Shown here one piece after another: positions 33,549 through 42,656 of a stretch of DNA of 46,338 bases (position 1 is its first letter; each line of letters begins with the position of its first letter). Source of the stretch: Acidobacteriota bacterium (GTDB lineage Bacteria; Pseudomonadota; Alphaproteobacteria; Acetobacterales; Acetobacteraceae); the NCBI GenBank assembly GCA_903970435.1, contig CAJCIS010000252.1, positions 1 through 46,338 of the forward strand, in the 5' to 3' direction. The notes under the pieces were generated by a model. It saw only the letters and a program-made list of their open reading frames with translations. It searched no databases and had not been told where the DNA came from. A program made the translations under genes and the position numbers.

Positions 33549-34307
33549 TTGAGGAAACTCGACGGTCTGGTCACGATCATCACCGGCGCCGCGAACGGGC
33601 TGGGCGAAGCCACCGCGCGCCGCTTCGCGGCCGACGGCGCGATCGTTCTGCTGTCGGATATACAGGCGGAACGCGGCGCCGACGTCGCCGGCGATATCGG
33701 CGCCGCGTTCCTCAAGGCCGATGTCACCGACGAGTCGGAGATCGAGGCGCTGGTGGACGAGGCCGTGCGCCGCCACGGCCGGCTCGATTGCATGATCAAC
33801 AATGCCGGGCTGCTCGGCGTCGTCGGCAGCATCGCGGAGCTGCCAGCATCGGGGTGGCGCCAGACCATAGACATCCTGCTCGGCGGCGTGTTTTACGGCA
33901 TGAAGCATGCCGCGCGGCAAATGATCTCGCAGCGCAATGGAATCATTCTGAACACCGCCAGCCTCGCAGGGCTGATTGCCCGCGGTCCGCATGCTTATAT
34001 CGCCGCCAAGCACGGTGTGGTGGGCTTGACCAAATCGGTGGCATCCGAATTGTCGGCGTACGGCATTCGCGTCAATGCCGTGGCGCCTGGGCTGGTGCCA
34101 TCCGCGCTGACCGGGGACATATTTGGCAGCCGTGACAAGGTCCGCGAGACGGCGGCGGCGCACAATCCGCTGGGCCAGGTTATTGAACCGGAGGAAATCG
34201 CCGGCGCGTTTGCCTATCTCGCGAGCCCCGATGCGCGCAGCATCACTGGCCAGGTCATCACGGTCGATGCGGGGGTGACGGCTTGCCCGACGGCAATTCG
34301 GTCCTGA
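33549..34307 (+). CDS. Short-chain dehydrogenase/reductase (SDR)
   Basis: A 252-residue classical SDR starting at TTG 33549 (AAGG just upstream). It has the nucleotide motif TGAANGLG (residues 12-19), DVTD after the third strand, NNAG near residue 84, and the catalytic Ser138, Tyr150 and Lys154 in YIAAK. The C-terminus SITGQVITVDAGVTA is standard. It oxidises a secondary alcohol or reduces a ketone with NAD(P), possibly a beta-hydroxyacyl-CoA or ring hydroxyl. The 184 bases upstream contain nothing recognised. Confidence 0.93.
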   Translation: MRKLDGLVTIITGAANGLGEATARRFAADGAIVLLSDIQAERGADVAGDIGAAFLKADVTDESEIEALVDEAVRRHGRLDCMINNAGLLGVVGSIAELPASGWRQTIDILLGGVFYGMKHAARQMISQRNGIILNTASLAGLIARGPHAYIAAKHGVVGLTKSVASELSAYGIRVNAVAPGLVPSALTGDIFGSRDKVRETAAAHNPLGQVIEPEEIAGAFAYLASPDARSITGQVITVDAGVTACPTAIRS

Positions 34308-34314
34308 ACCTGAA

Positions 34315-34417
34315 AAGGAAGTATTTCTTTTTTGAAAAAAAGAAACAAAAAACTTTTGTCTCTGCGCCTGCACAAATTTGGCAGGCAATGAACGATACGT
34401 CAGGGATTGCATCAAGG
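34315..34417. repeat. Repeat element with left arm and interior but right arm deleted
   Basis: The left arm (34315-34360) has the TTTC...GAAA stem variant. The next 57 bases match the interior of the 1457 element, including CGATACGTC and GGGATTGCATCAAG. The match stops at 34416 and the right arm is missing. The stop codon of the minus-strand alcohol dehydrogenase begins at 34418. Confidence 0.85.
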
Positions 34418-35524
34418 TCACTGCGCCGCCGCGTGCTTCATGACATCGTCGAACACCACGACGCTGCGCGTGTGCTTGCCTTCCAGCATCGTCGCGTAAC
34501 CCCTGTCGATATCCTCCAGGCCGATGCGTTCCGCAATCATCGTGTCCAGGTCAAGCTTGCCTTGCAGGTAAAGCGACGCATAGGTCGGAATGTCGCGGGT
34601 AAATGGGCTCGACCCCATGCGCACGCCTTGGATGCGCCACTCCATCGCCAACGTCCACAGCACGGGAATTGAAACGGATTCGTCCATCCGCGTGGCGCCC
34701 ACCATCACCATCAGGCCGCCCGGTGCCAGCATCTGCACGCCCTGTTCGATCAGGTGCTTGATGCCGATCGCTTCGAACACGTAATCGGCCCCGCCATGGC
34801 TAAGCTCGCGCACCTGTGCCACAGCGTCATCGCCGCCCTGAAACGCGTCTGTCGCGCCGAATTTCCGGGCGATCTCCAACTTTTCGGCAACACGATCGAT
34901 GGCGATGATTTGCCCCGCCCCGGCGATCCGGGCGGCCTGGACAATGCTGAGCCCAACGCCGCCGCAGCCGATCACCACAACTTTGCTGCCCGGATGCACC
35001 TTGGCGCTGTTGAACACGGCCCCCACGCCGGTCAGCACGCCGCAACCGATGATGGCGGCACGATCCAGCGGCATTTCGCGTGACACCGTCACCAGCGAAT
35101 TCTCATGCACCAGGATCTGCTCGGCAAATCCGCCAAGCGCGTAGAACTGATGCACCGCCTCGCCGTCCAGCGACAGGCGGGATTTCGCCTCCGCCGCGCG
35201 CCCCGGCCGGCTTTCGCACCTGTGCGTATTTCCCGTCACGCACTGCAGGCATTTGCCGCAGAACAGCGACGGGCAACTCACCACGTGATCGCCCACCTTG
35301 AATCCCGTGACGCTTTCGCCGACCGCCGCGACCAGGCCGGCCACTTCGTGCCCCAGCACGGCCGGCGCCGGATGCGGAATGTCGCCGGTCATGTGGTGAT
35401 AATCGCTATGGCAAAGACCCGACGCAGCCACATCCACCAGCACTTCATTCGCCATCGGCGAGTCGATCGCCAGGGTGCGTACCTCGAGCTTGCGCTTCGG
35501 GCCGAAGAATACCGATGCCTTCAA
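34418..35524 (-). CDS. Zinc-dependent alcohol dehydrogenase
   Basis: I start this at TTG 35524, with AAGGA six bases upstream, giving 368 residues. The ATGs further up lie inside a repeat arm and would add repeat-encoded residues (SFLVLFFKKE). The catalytic zinc site is GLCHSD (Cys38) with GHEVAG (His59, Glu60). The structural zinc lobe is C89-x2-C92-x2-C95-x7-C103. The Rossmann motif is GCGGVGLSIVQAA. The style is that of class III or NDMA-type dehydrogenases. It likely feeds the aldehyde dehydrogenase encoded just upstream. Confidence 0.92.
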   Translation of the reverse strand: MKASVFFGPKRKLEVRTLAIDSPMANEVLVDVAASGLCHSDYHHMTGDIPHPAPAVLGHEVAGLVAAVGESVTGFKVGDHVVSCPSLFCGKCLQCVTGNTHRCESRPGRAAEAKSRLSLDGEAVHQFYALGGFAEQILVHENSLVTVSREMPLDRAAIIGCGVLTGVGAVFNSAKVHPGSKVVVIGCGGVGLSIVQAARIAGAGQIIAIDRVAEKLEIARKFGATDAFQGGDDAVAQVRELSHGGADYVFEAIGIKHLIEQGVQMLAPGGLMVMVGATRMDESVSIPVLWTLAMEWRIQGVRMGSSPFTRDIPTYASLYLQGKLDLDTMIAERIGLEDIDRGYATMLEGKHTRSVVVFDDVMKHAAAQ

Positions 35525-35539
35525 AGTTTGTTCCTTTAC

Positions 35540-35680
35540 AGTAAGAAGTTCTTTTTTGAAAAAAAGAACCAAAAAACTTTTGCTCATTTGAAGGCACATA
35601 TAATGTAGAATATTATTGCGATAAGCCAACAGAAAAAAGTTTTTTGTTTCTTTTTTTCAAAAAAGAAATACTTCTTCTTG
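35540..35680. repeat. Facing pair of hairpin repeat arms
   Basis: The left arm (35541-35585) has stem GTTC...GAAC; the right arm (35633-35680) has TTTC...GAAA. It lies between the aldehyde dehydrogenase stop and the alcohol dehydrogenase start, both on the minus strand, and touches the alcohol dehydrogenase ribosome-binding site. Confidence 0.87.
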
Positions 35681-35682
35681 CC

Positions 35683-37194
35683 CTACAAAGCACGCGGCGC
35701 GCTGTCCAGCTTGATCGTCTTGGATTCCAGATAAGCCAACACCCCCTGCTTGCCGCCCTCGCGGCCAATGCCGGATTGTTTAAACCCGCCGAAACCCACG
35801 TTGAGGTCCACCTTGAATCCGTTGTGGCCAACCGTTCCGGTCCGCATGTTCCTGGCAACCCGATAGGCGGCCTCAATATCGTTCGTGAATACCGATCCGT
35901 TGAGGCCGTAGATCGAATCGTTAGAAATACGAACAGCGTCGGCCTCGTCCTCGCAGGGAATGATGCTGACAACGGGGCCGAAAATTTCCTCGCGCGCGAC
36001 GGTCATGGCGTTATTCACGTCGGAAAAAACGGTCGGTTCGAAGTAATAGCCCCGCTCAGCCGCTTTGTAACGTCCGCCGCCGGTCGAGAGCTTCGCGCCC
36101 TCGCTGATCCCCTTGTCCACGTACCCCTGCACCCGTTTCAGCTGCCGGTCGATGGCCAGCGGTCCCATCTGGCTTTCCGGGTCGTAGGGATCGCCGATCC
36201 GCACCGACTCCATTTGCCTGACAAAGGCGGAAACCAGCGCGTCATGGTTCTCGCGTGGCACGATCACCCTGGTGAGCGCCGCGCAAACCTGGCCGGTCAT
36301 CATGCATTGCGTCGGCACCAGCCGGGCGGCGGCTTCTTCCACATCGTAGTCGCCCAGCACGATCGCCGCCGATTTTCCGCCAAGCTCCAGCGTATAACGC
36401 GCCGTACGCTGGGCGCAGATGCAGGCGATGCGCTGCCCGACCGCCGTGCTGCCGGTGAACGCGATCTTGTCGACATCCCTGTGGCGCACGAGATGCTCCG
36501 ACACCTCGGCACCGGCGGGAACGAGGTTGATGACGCCGGGCGGCAATCCCGCGGCTTCGGCGCACTCCGCCAGGATGAAGGTTTCCAGTGGCGTCTCCGG
36601 GGCCGGCTTCATGATGACAGTGCATCCGGCGATCAACGCTGGCGCCACCTTCAGCGACAGGGCGCCGAGCGGCCCGTTCCAGGGCGCGATGGCCACCACC
36701 ACACCAACCGGTTCGCGCACCAGAAGCGTCGTCCCCGGATCGTTCGACTCGTAGGCGTAGGTTGCGGCAACCGGTTCGAAATGCTCAACGAATGTAAAAC
36801 GGGTGCTGAGATCGGCGTAGAATTCGAAATCGCGCGCCGCTGCGGCGCCCCCATACTGAGCGTAGGCGTACAGAATACCCATCTGCTGGGTCCAGGCATG
36901 CGCAATTTCAGGCGCGCGCCGGCGAAGCTCGGCCGCAATCTTTCGCATGTAGTCAGCACGCTCGGCGTGGCTCAAACGCGGCCACGGGCCGTCGTCGAAG
37001 GCGTGCCGCGCGGCCGCCACGGCACGGTCGGCGTCTTCCCTGGCGGCGGCCGGGACCGATGCGATCACACGCTCCGTGCTCGGGGAAATGACCTCGAACA
37101 CGGCATCGGTCAGGGGATCCACCCAGCGCCCGTCGATATAAAGTTGATCCGGATGAGCCAGCCTGACCTCAATAGATGGATCCACAAAGGCCAT
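35683..37194 (-). CDS. NAD(P)-dependent aldehyde dehydrogenase
   Basis: A 503-residue ALDH-superfamily protein from ATG 37194, with GGGAG nine bases upstream. It has APWNGPL (residues about 170-176), GCTVIMKPAPETPL, FTGSTAVGQ, the general-base Glu270 in LELGGKSA, the nucleophile Cys304 in GQVCAALTR, and EEIFGPVVSII. It ends with GFGGFKQSGIGREGGKQGV as in retinal/betaine-type ALDHs. It oxidises an aldehyde to an acid that the acyl-CoA ligases could then activate. It follows the second Rieske oxygenase. Confidence 0.95.
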   Translation of the reverse strand: MAFVDPSIEVRLAHPDQLYIDGRWVDPLTDAVFEVISPSTERVIASVPAAAREDADRAVAAARHAFDDGPWPRLSHAERADYMRKIAAELRRRAPEIAHAWTQQMGILYAYAQYGGAAAARDFEFYADLSTRFTFVEHFEPVAATYAYESNDPGTTLLVREPVGVVVAIAPWNGPLGALSLKVAPALIAGCTVIMKPAPETPLETFILAECAEAAGLPPGVINLVPAGAEVSEHLVRHRDVDKIAFTGSTAVGQRIACICAQRTARYTLELGGKSAAIVLGDYDVEEAAARLVPTQCMMTGQVCAALTRVIVPRENHDALVSAFVRQMESVRIGDPYDPESQMGPLAIDRQLKRVQGYVDKGISEGAKLSTGGGRYKAAERGYYFEPTVFSDVNNAMTVAREEIFGPVVSIIPCEDEADAVRISNDSIYGLNGSVFTNDIEAAYRVARNMRTGTVGHNGFKVDLNVGFGGFKQSGIGREGGKQGVLAYLESKTIKLDSAPRAL

Positions 37195-37293
37195 CGTCGT
37201 CGTCTCCCGCGCGTTTGGATTTCTGTTATTTGAGCGATAATATTTCTTATGACAAAAAAAGCGCGATCGGGCGGCTTCGCCTGGGCACGCGGA

Positions 37294-38682
37294 TTATTTG
37301 CTCATGTACATATCGATCATCCGGTGCAAATTGCGGCACCGCATTTCCTGATAACGGCTGAACTGGATGTCGCCGCCGCCCAGGTTTCGCAAACCATCCT
37401 GGATCGGCGCCAGATTGGATTGGTCCTGGTCGAAGATGCCTGCGAGATAGCCGAGTTCGGTCGCGATCGCCCAAGGCTCCTCCACACCAAGCATGCGCAT
37501 GCGTGCGGGCGGCGGGTTGGTATCTTTCGGCTTGATCTTGAACAACATGACTTCCAGAAGCGTCTGCTCGTGGTTCATGCCGGCCGGCCTGAACCGATAG
37601 CAGATCTTCTGCGGGAAGCCGCCCCACAGGTGAAAATTCGGGAAAATATCATAAGAAATCGCGTCGAGCACATCGGCATCACAGGCGTGGGAGAAGTCGT
37701 ATCCGGTCTCTGTCTCCAACGCCGTGCGGGCAATGTTGGCCATGTAGCTGCGCGATGTCTCGCCCGGCGCCAGCGCCGCCTGCAGTGTCTGTCCCGGCTT
37801 GCCGGCGCGCGAACCGGAACCGAGCATGGCCGCCACGAGCTGCTCCTCGGACAAGGGCGGGCCTTCCCATAATCCCCCCGTAATACCCGTCGCCCCCGCG
37901 AATCTTGTTACATGGTCCGTCAGAAGATCATACTGGGTGCGCTCACAGGCAATGAAGGGCAACGCTTGCGGATGGGTTGCGGCGACATGATGCCCCTCCA
38001 GAAAGGCCTCGGCACAGGCCTTCCAGTTCGCCGGCACCATCTTGGCGACATGCACGGCCTTGTAGCAATCCTCGATCCGCCAATGGTCGAAATGGGCCGG
38101 CATATCGCCGATCAGATCCAGCAACGGTGCCGCCTCGCGATCGAAGTTGACGAACACGAACCCGGCCCAGCGCGCCACCTGGGCCTCCGGCAACGAAAAC
38201 GCCTTCGCATCGATCTGCGGAAAATCCCATTCGAACGGGTTCGCCTTGAAGCTGCCGTCATTGTTCCAGGTCATGCCGTGATACGGGCAGCGGAACTGAT
38301 CCTTGCAACCGCCCGCATTCACCAGCTTTCGGCCGCGATGCAGGCACACGTTCAGGAACGCCTTGATCGAACCATCGCACTGCCGCGTGACAAGCAGGGA
38401 CCGGCCGACGATTTCATAGATGTAGGTATCCCCGGGCCTTGCGATCTCCTCCTCCCGGCAGGCGAACTGCCAGGATTTCAGCCAAACCTTTTCCACCTCG
38501 CGGTGGAAGAAATCGACGCTTGTGTAACGATCAGCCCGGTAGGGCTGCACCCCAAGGTCCACCGTGTTGCGATAGCGCAAAGCCGCGGGAATTTCGTGCC
38601 CCGTGTCCAGGTCCAGGATGTCCTGGTAACTGGGCCCCGGGGCATGGGCGATCGGAGCGTGGGACACATCCAAGAGCTTCAA
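37294..38682 (-). CDS. Rieske non-heme iron oxygenase, alpha subunit (second copy type)
   Basis: TTG 38682 has GGAGA at good spacing, giving 462 residues, close to the other Rieske protein here; a GTG 15 bases on is the alternative. The Rieske motif is C113-L-H115-RG and C132-PY-H135-GM. The catalytic iron region is NWKACAEAFLEGHHVAATHP. NLAPIQDGLRN near the end is the usual position of the last acidic ligand. It is related to but clearly distinct from the 14517 gene. It heads a minus-strand unit with the ALDH and ADH. No reductase is adjacent. Confidence 0.92.
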   Translation of the reverse strand: MKLLDVSHAPIAHAPGPSYQDILDLDTGHEIPAALRYRNTVDLGVQPYRADRYTSVDFFHREVEKVWLKSWQFACREEEIARPGDTYIYEIVGRSLLVTRQCDGSIKAFLNVCLHRGRKLVNAGGCKDQFRCPYHGMTWNNDGSFKANPFEWDFPQIDAKAFSLPEAQVARWAGFVFVNFDREAAPLLDLIGDMPAHFDHWRIEDCYKAVHVAKMVPANWKACAEAFLEGHHVAATHPQALPFIACERTQYDLLTDHVTRFAGATGITGGLWEGPPLSEEQLVAAMLGSGSRAGKPGQTLQAALAPGETSRSYMANIARTALETETGYDFSHACDADVLDAISYDIFPNFHLWGGFPQKICYRFRPAGMNHEQTLLEVMLFKIKPKDTNPPPARMRMLGVEEPWAIATELGYLAGIFDQDQSNLAPIQDGLRNLGGGDIQFSRYQEMRCRNLHRMIDMYMSK

Positions 38683-38972
38683 GCAGGGTCTCCGAAGGGC
38701 GGATCGGCAACGCCGGCGGCCGAAGCCGCCACATGGACCTTTATGCCGCCGGATATAGGTCGCAGCCAGCCGCGCCGCAGCCCGCACGGCCGCTTATCCG
38801 ATTCGTGATTTCCTGGACACCCTCATTCCAAGGCCCGCGCCTTCGATGTAGGCCGTCGTGCACCCGATCGCGCCTGGGGGCAATGCTTCGGCACGCGCCG
38901 GACCGCCGATCGCTGGCACGGTCCCGCGGCGGAGACGATGACCTGGTCCCGGGCCGGATCTGAAGGATCATC
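38683..38972. promoter_or_regulatory. Divergent control region with an ATTCGTGATTT half-site
   Basis: These 290 bases separate the Rieske gene (minus) from the P450-sulfotransferase-DUF1214 unit (plus). At 38801-38811 lies ATTCGTGATTT. This equals the right half of the perfect dyad at 45977-45997 upstream of the second DUF1214-sulfotransferase unit, so a shared regulator is possible. Only half of the dyad is present here. Confidence 0.35.
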
Positions 38973-40226
38973 ATGGAAGATAACGCCGCCAGCCTTGCCG
39001 CGCCCTCCCTTGTCGCGTCCCCCTCCGTCACGCCGGCGCACGTGCCCCGCGAACTCGTCGTCGCCGATTTCGACTTCTTCGCAATAAATGTGCCCGACGG
39101 CGACGCCACGAAAGCCTGGCGGGCCGCCACCGAGCACCTGCCGCCCATCTTCTGGACCAACCAGAATGGCGGCCACTGGGTCGCGACGCGGGGTGCGGAT
39201 GTCAGGGCCGTACAGCTCGATCATGAGCATTTCTCGATGTCCGAATTCGCGTTGCCCAGGGGCCGGCGCGGTATGAAATCGCCGCCGATCGACATCGACC
39301 CGCCGGCGCATTTTGCCTATCGCGCCGTCATATCGCCGGCCTTTTCCCCAAAAGCCGTCGCTGGCCTGGAACAAACCAGCCGGACGGTCATCCGCGAGGT
39401 CATCGACCAGTTGGCGCCACGCGGCGAATGCGAATTTGTCGAGGACGTTTCACACGTTCTGCCCATCACCGTATTCCTCGGCATGATGGGTCTGCCGCAG
39501 GAAGACGCAGCCATGCTGCTGCCGCTCTCCCGGATCAATACGCAGGCGAAGGACCTCGCCATCGCCCAGAAAAACCGCCGCGATATGGCCGATTACATGT
39601 GGCGCGGCGTCGAAGACCGCCGCGCCAATCCAAAGGACGATGTCCTGACCATGGTCGTTAACGGCCAGGTGGACGGACGCAAGCTCACCGATGAGGAACT
39701 GCGCGGCATGAGCACGTTGCTGCTCGCCGGCGGGCTCGACACGGTGGCCTCCATGATGGGCCACATCGCGCGTTTTCTAGCAACGAGTCCGCCGCATCTC
39801 GAACAGCTTGTAAATGACCGCAAACTGATTCCGCGCGCCATCGACGAGCTTATCCGCCGCAATGCGCTGGTCAATACAACCAGGCTCGTCCGGGAGGATA
39901 TCGACTTCCACGGCGTCCATTTGCGCAAGGACGACATGATCCAGATCCCGAATTGCTTCTATGGCCTTGATCCATCGCTCGTCGATGACCCGTTCAAGGT
40001 TGACTTCCACCGCAAGCCGCCGGTGCCGTCCGCGGCGTTCGGCGCGGGGCCGCACACCTGTCCCGGTGCGGCCCTCGCCAGAATGGAAATTCGCGTCTGG
40101 CTGGAAGAATGGCTCGACCGTATTCCGAAATTTCAGATCAAGCCCGGCACCACGCCCTGGGTCACGGTGGGCGGCACGAACGCCATGCGTGAATTGTGGT
40201 TATCATGGCCTGCGGCCTCGTTCTGA
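38973..40226 (+). CDS. Cytochrome P450, CYP101-like
   Basis: A 417-residue paralogue of the P450 at 20190, closely similar along its length, with a longer N-terminus. ATG 38973 follows AAGGA by six bases. The I helix keeps the normal LAGGLDTVASMM (Asp256, Thr257), the K helix has ELIRR, and the heme loop is FGAGPHTCPG with Cys363. By family it is a soluble class I P450 that hydroxylates a terpenoid-like ring. No ferredoxin adjoins it, so the one at 19805 is the candidate donor. It is followed after 28 bases by a sulfotransferase. Confidence 0.96.
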   Translation: MEDNAASLAAPSLVASPSVTPAHVPRELVVADFDFFAINVPDGDATKAWRAATEHLPPIFWTNQNGGHWVATRGADVRAVQLDHEHFSMSEFALPRGRRGMKSPPIDIDPPAHFAYRAVISPAFSPKAVAGLEQTSRTVIREVIDQLAPRGECEFVEDVSHVLPITVFLGMMGLPQEDAAMLLPLSRINTQAKDLAIAQKNRRDMADYMWRGVEDRRANPKDDVLTMVVNGQVDGRKLTDEELRGMSTLLLAGGLDTVASMMGHIARFLATSPPHLEQLVNDRKLIPRAIDELIRRNALVNTTRLVREDIDFHGVHLRKDDMIQIPNCFYGLDPSLVDDPFKVDFHRKPPVPSAAFGAGPHTCPGAALARMEIRVWLEEWLDRIPKFQIKPGTTPWVTVGGTNAMRELWLSWPAASF

Positions 40227-40254
40227 TCTCATCAGCCTGACAGAAGCGGTGGAA

Positions 40255-41460
40255 ATGACCGGCCAAGCCAATTCCGCCGGCGCCGCGGCACCAGGTCTGC
40301 CGAGCCGCTTCAGCGACGCCGTCGAAATCCTCCACGACATCGCGGCAGACAGAACCGGCCTGCATGATTTCGGTGCGCCATCCTACATCGAAGGCCTGCG
40401 CCGCCTGCTCGCGTCGCTCGATGACGATCTGCCCCGCGGCCCCGCGGAACGTGAGGCGTGCTATGCCAGCATCATCGGCCCGCTCGTCGCGCGGCTGTAT
40501 GCGCAGGCGGGCTGGAAGCACAATCCGGCGTGCCTGAAACACGCATTGCCGCGGCCTGTCTTCATCGTAGGTGCACCCCGCACCGGCACCACCGCGCTGC
40601 ACAAGCTTCTCTCCGCCGCGCCATGCTGGCAGGGTATCGAATCCTGGCTTGCCAGAACACCCATGACGCGGCCGCCGCGTCACCACTGGGCAAACTCACG
40701 CGAATATCGGGCGGCCCGCGCGGCCTACGAAACCCGCATGCAAGCACAGCCGGAATTTCGCGTCATGCGTCCGGTCGAGCCGGAAGACGTGGACGAATGT
40801 ATTCTAATCACCGCGCAAACCATGATCTCCAACACGTTCGGCTCGATCATGCATGTTCCCGCCTACGATGCCTGGTTCCGCGCCCAGGATTTTCGCCCGG
40901 CCTTTCGGCTTCTGGCCGATAATCTGCGCCTCATCGGTGCGCAGGATCACGACCGGCGCTGGCTGCTGAAAAACCCAAGCCATATACTGGACCTCGAGGA
41001 ATTGCTGGAAGTCTTCAGCGATGCGGTCGTCATTCACATCCATCGCGATCCCGTCGTGGCGCAGCCATCCCTCTGGAGCGTGCTCGCGCAGCATCACGCA
41101 TTGCGCGATGGCGCCGGCATGAACCGCCGCACGATCGCGCTGCGCGAAATGGATCTCTATGGCGCCGCGCTGATGCGGGCCACCGTCATGACGCAAAATT
41201 ATCCCGCGCGCATTCTTGACGTATTCGAGCGGGATCTGCACGTGGCGGCAATCGAAACCGCGTCGCGTGTTTTTGCCTTTGCCGGCGAGAATTTCACCGA
41301 AGCCGCCGAATCGGCTATCGCTGACTGGATTGTGCAAAACCCCGCCCATAAGCATGGTATTCATCATTACGCAGCCGAGGACCATGGCATCGCCGCAGAG
41401 GAGATCGCCGAACGGTTCGCCGCCTATCGCGCACAGTACGGTTTCGGCCAGCGACAGTGA
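40255..41460 (+). CDS. Sulfotransferase-family protein (copy A)
   Basis: ATG 40255 gives 401 residues; the longer frame overlaps the P450 gene. The 5'-phosphosulfate loop RPVFIVGAPRTGTTALHKLL lies at residues 100-119, and the 3'-phosphate segment VVIHIHRDPVVAQPSLWSV fits the second PAPS site. WLLKNPSHILDLEELLEVF is also typical of this large bacterial family. It should transfer a sulfo group from PAPS to a hydroxyl, though many members are untested. It sits between a P450 and a DUF1214-like gene, and overlaps the latter by four bases. Confidence 0.88.
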   Translation: MTGQANSAGAAAPGLPSRFSDAVEILHDIAADRTGLHDFGAPSYIEGLRRLLASLDDDLPRGPAEREACYASIIGPLVARLYAQAGWKHNPACLKHALPRPVFIVGAPRTGTTALHKLLSAAPCWQGIESWLARTPMTRPPRHHWANSREYRAARAAYETRMQAQPEFRVMRPVEPEDVDECILITAQTMISNTFGSIMHVPAYDAWFRAQDFRPAFRLLADNLRLIGAQDHDRRWLLKNPSHILDLEELLEVFSDAVVIHIHRDPVVAQPSLWSVLAQHHALRDGAGMNRRTIALREMDLYGAALMRATVMTQNYPARILDVFERDLHVAAIETASRVFAFAGENFTEAAESAIADWIVQNPAHKHGIHHYAAEDHGIAAEEIAERFAAYRAQYGFGQRQ

Positions 41461-42656
41461 GTGATGAACCTGTGCAGGCCACCGGCCTTGAAGCGTGGGA
41501 AAACCTGATCGACGGTCTCCGCCCGATCGGGGCCCGCGCGCTGCCGCTGGCCTGGGACCCCGCCGATCCGGTTCTTCGACAGGATCTCAGCCGCACCATC
41601 CTGACCCAGCTGATGCATGCTTACGTCGGCGAAATATGCGCCGACGCGGACTATCCCGAATTCCTGTCCACCCTCGGCTTGTTTCTCAACGTCGCCGCGC
41701 CCGTGCCGGATTTCATGTACCAGGGCACGCCGGTCCGTTCCGAAGGCGTCTATCGTATCGCCGGCCATCGCGGCACGTCGCTCTTTGTCGATATCAGCGT
41801 GCTCGCCGGCTATTGGCCGAAAGCTTCGCCCGACCAGCGCCGGCTCGCCACCTACGATCTCGACGATCTCACGATCGCCCCCGATGGGCAGTTCGATGTC
41901 ATCCTGAGCGCGGAACGGCCACCCGGATATGAGGGCGATTGGTGGCACTTGGACCCGCGCGCCCAGCGCCTCAATGCCAGACGCGCCGCGTATGACTGGG
42001 AAAATGAGGTCGATGCGCGGCTGACCATCGAACGGCTCGATCTGCCAGCCCGTCGGCCGCGCCGCGACCCGCGGGACATCGCGGTCCGCATGGCCAACAT
42101 CGTGAATTGGACGGAGACCGCAACACAATGGTGGCTTACCCATCTGGCCGCGCATCGTGCGCGCGGCGTGGTCAATCAGCTTGCCATCCAGGATTACGGC
42201 TTCATGGGCGGCCCGCGTAATCAGGTCTATCTCGAGGGAATCTACGACCTCGCGCCAGGCGAGGCCCTGATCATCGACAGCGATGTGCCGGCGACATGCC
42301 GATACTGGTCGTTCCTTGTCACCGACGAAGTTTTCGCGACGCTCGATTGGATGCATCGCTTCTCGAGCATCAACGGCCATCAGGCCCAGCGCAGTGCGGA
42401 TGGTCGCTTTCGCGCCGTCATTTCCGCCCAGGATCCGGGAACGCCGAACTGGCTGGATATCGGCGAGTACCGGCGCGGCATCATCCAGGCGCGTTGGAAC
42501 AACGCCAGTGCGGCCCCCTTGCCGAGCCTGAAACGCGTGAACATGGAGGAGGTGTGGCGGCACATGCCAACCGATACGCCGTACGTTACGCCGGGCGAGC
42601 GTGACCGGTTGCTTCGGCAGCGCCGAAGGGGGGCGCAGATGCGACAGGTTTGGTAG
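41457..42656 (+). CDS. DUF1214-like protein (copy A)
   Basis: A 399-residue protein from GTG 41457, overlapping the sulfotransferase stop (GTGA). No signal peptide. The N-terminal third includes WENLIDGLRPIGARALPL and FLNVAAPVPDFMYQGTPVRS. The C-terminal part, CRYWSFLVTDEVFATLDWMH, then RFSSINGHQAQRSADGRFRA and PNWLDIGEYRRG, resembles the DUF1214 domain. It ends RRGAQMRQVW. Function unknown. Its close paralogue at 44700 is also next to a sulfotransferase, which argues for a shared task. Confidence 0.83.
   Translation: MSDEPVQATGLEAWENLIDGLRPIGARALPLAWDPADPVLRQDLSRTILTQLMHAYVGEICADADYPEFLSTLGLFLNVAAPVPDFMYQGTPVRSEGVYRIAGHRGTSLFVDISVLAGYWPKASPDQRRLATYDLDDLTIAPDGQFDVILSAERPPGYEGDWWHLDPRAQRLNARRAAYDWENEVDARLTIERLDLPARRPRRDPRDIAVRMANIVNWTETATQWWLTHLAAHRARGVVNQLAIQDYGFMGGPRNQVYLEGIYDLAPGEALIIDSDVPATCRYWSFLVTDEVFATLDWMHRFSSINGHQAQRSADGRFRAVISAQDPGTPNWLDIGEYRRGIIQARWNNASAAPLPSLKRVNMEEVWRHMPTDTPYVTPGERDRLLRQRRRGAQMRQVW

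Noticed and set aside
35525-35629. N-terminal extension of the alcohol dehydrogenase (SFLVLFFKKE...)
   Set aside because: These residues are encoded by a repeat arm, and similar runs appear in unrelated frames next to other arms; the TTG at 35524 has a proper ribosome-binding site.
38683-38787. N-terminal extension of the second Rieske protein to 38787
   Set aside because: It is Arg-rich with no Rieske similarity; the TTG at 38682 has GGAGA at good spacing and gives the normal family length.
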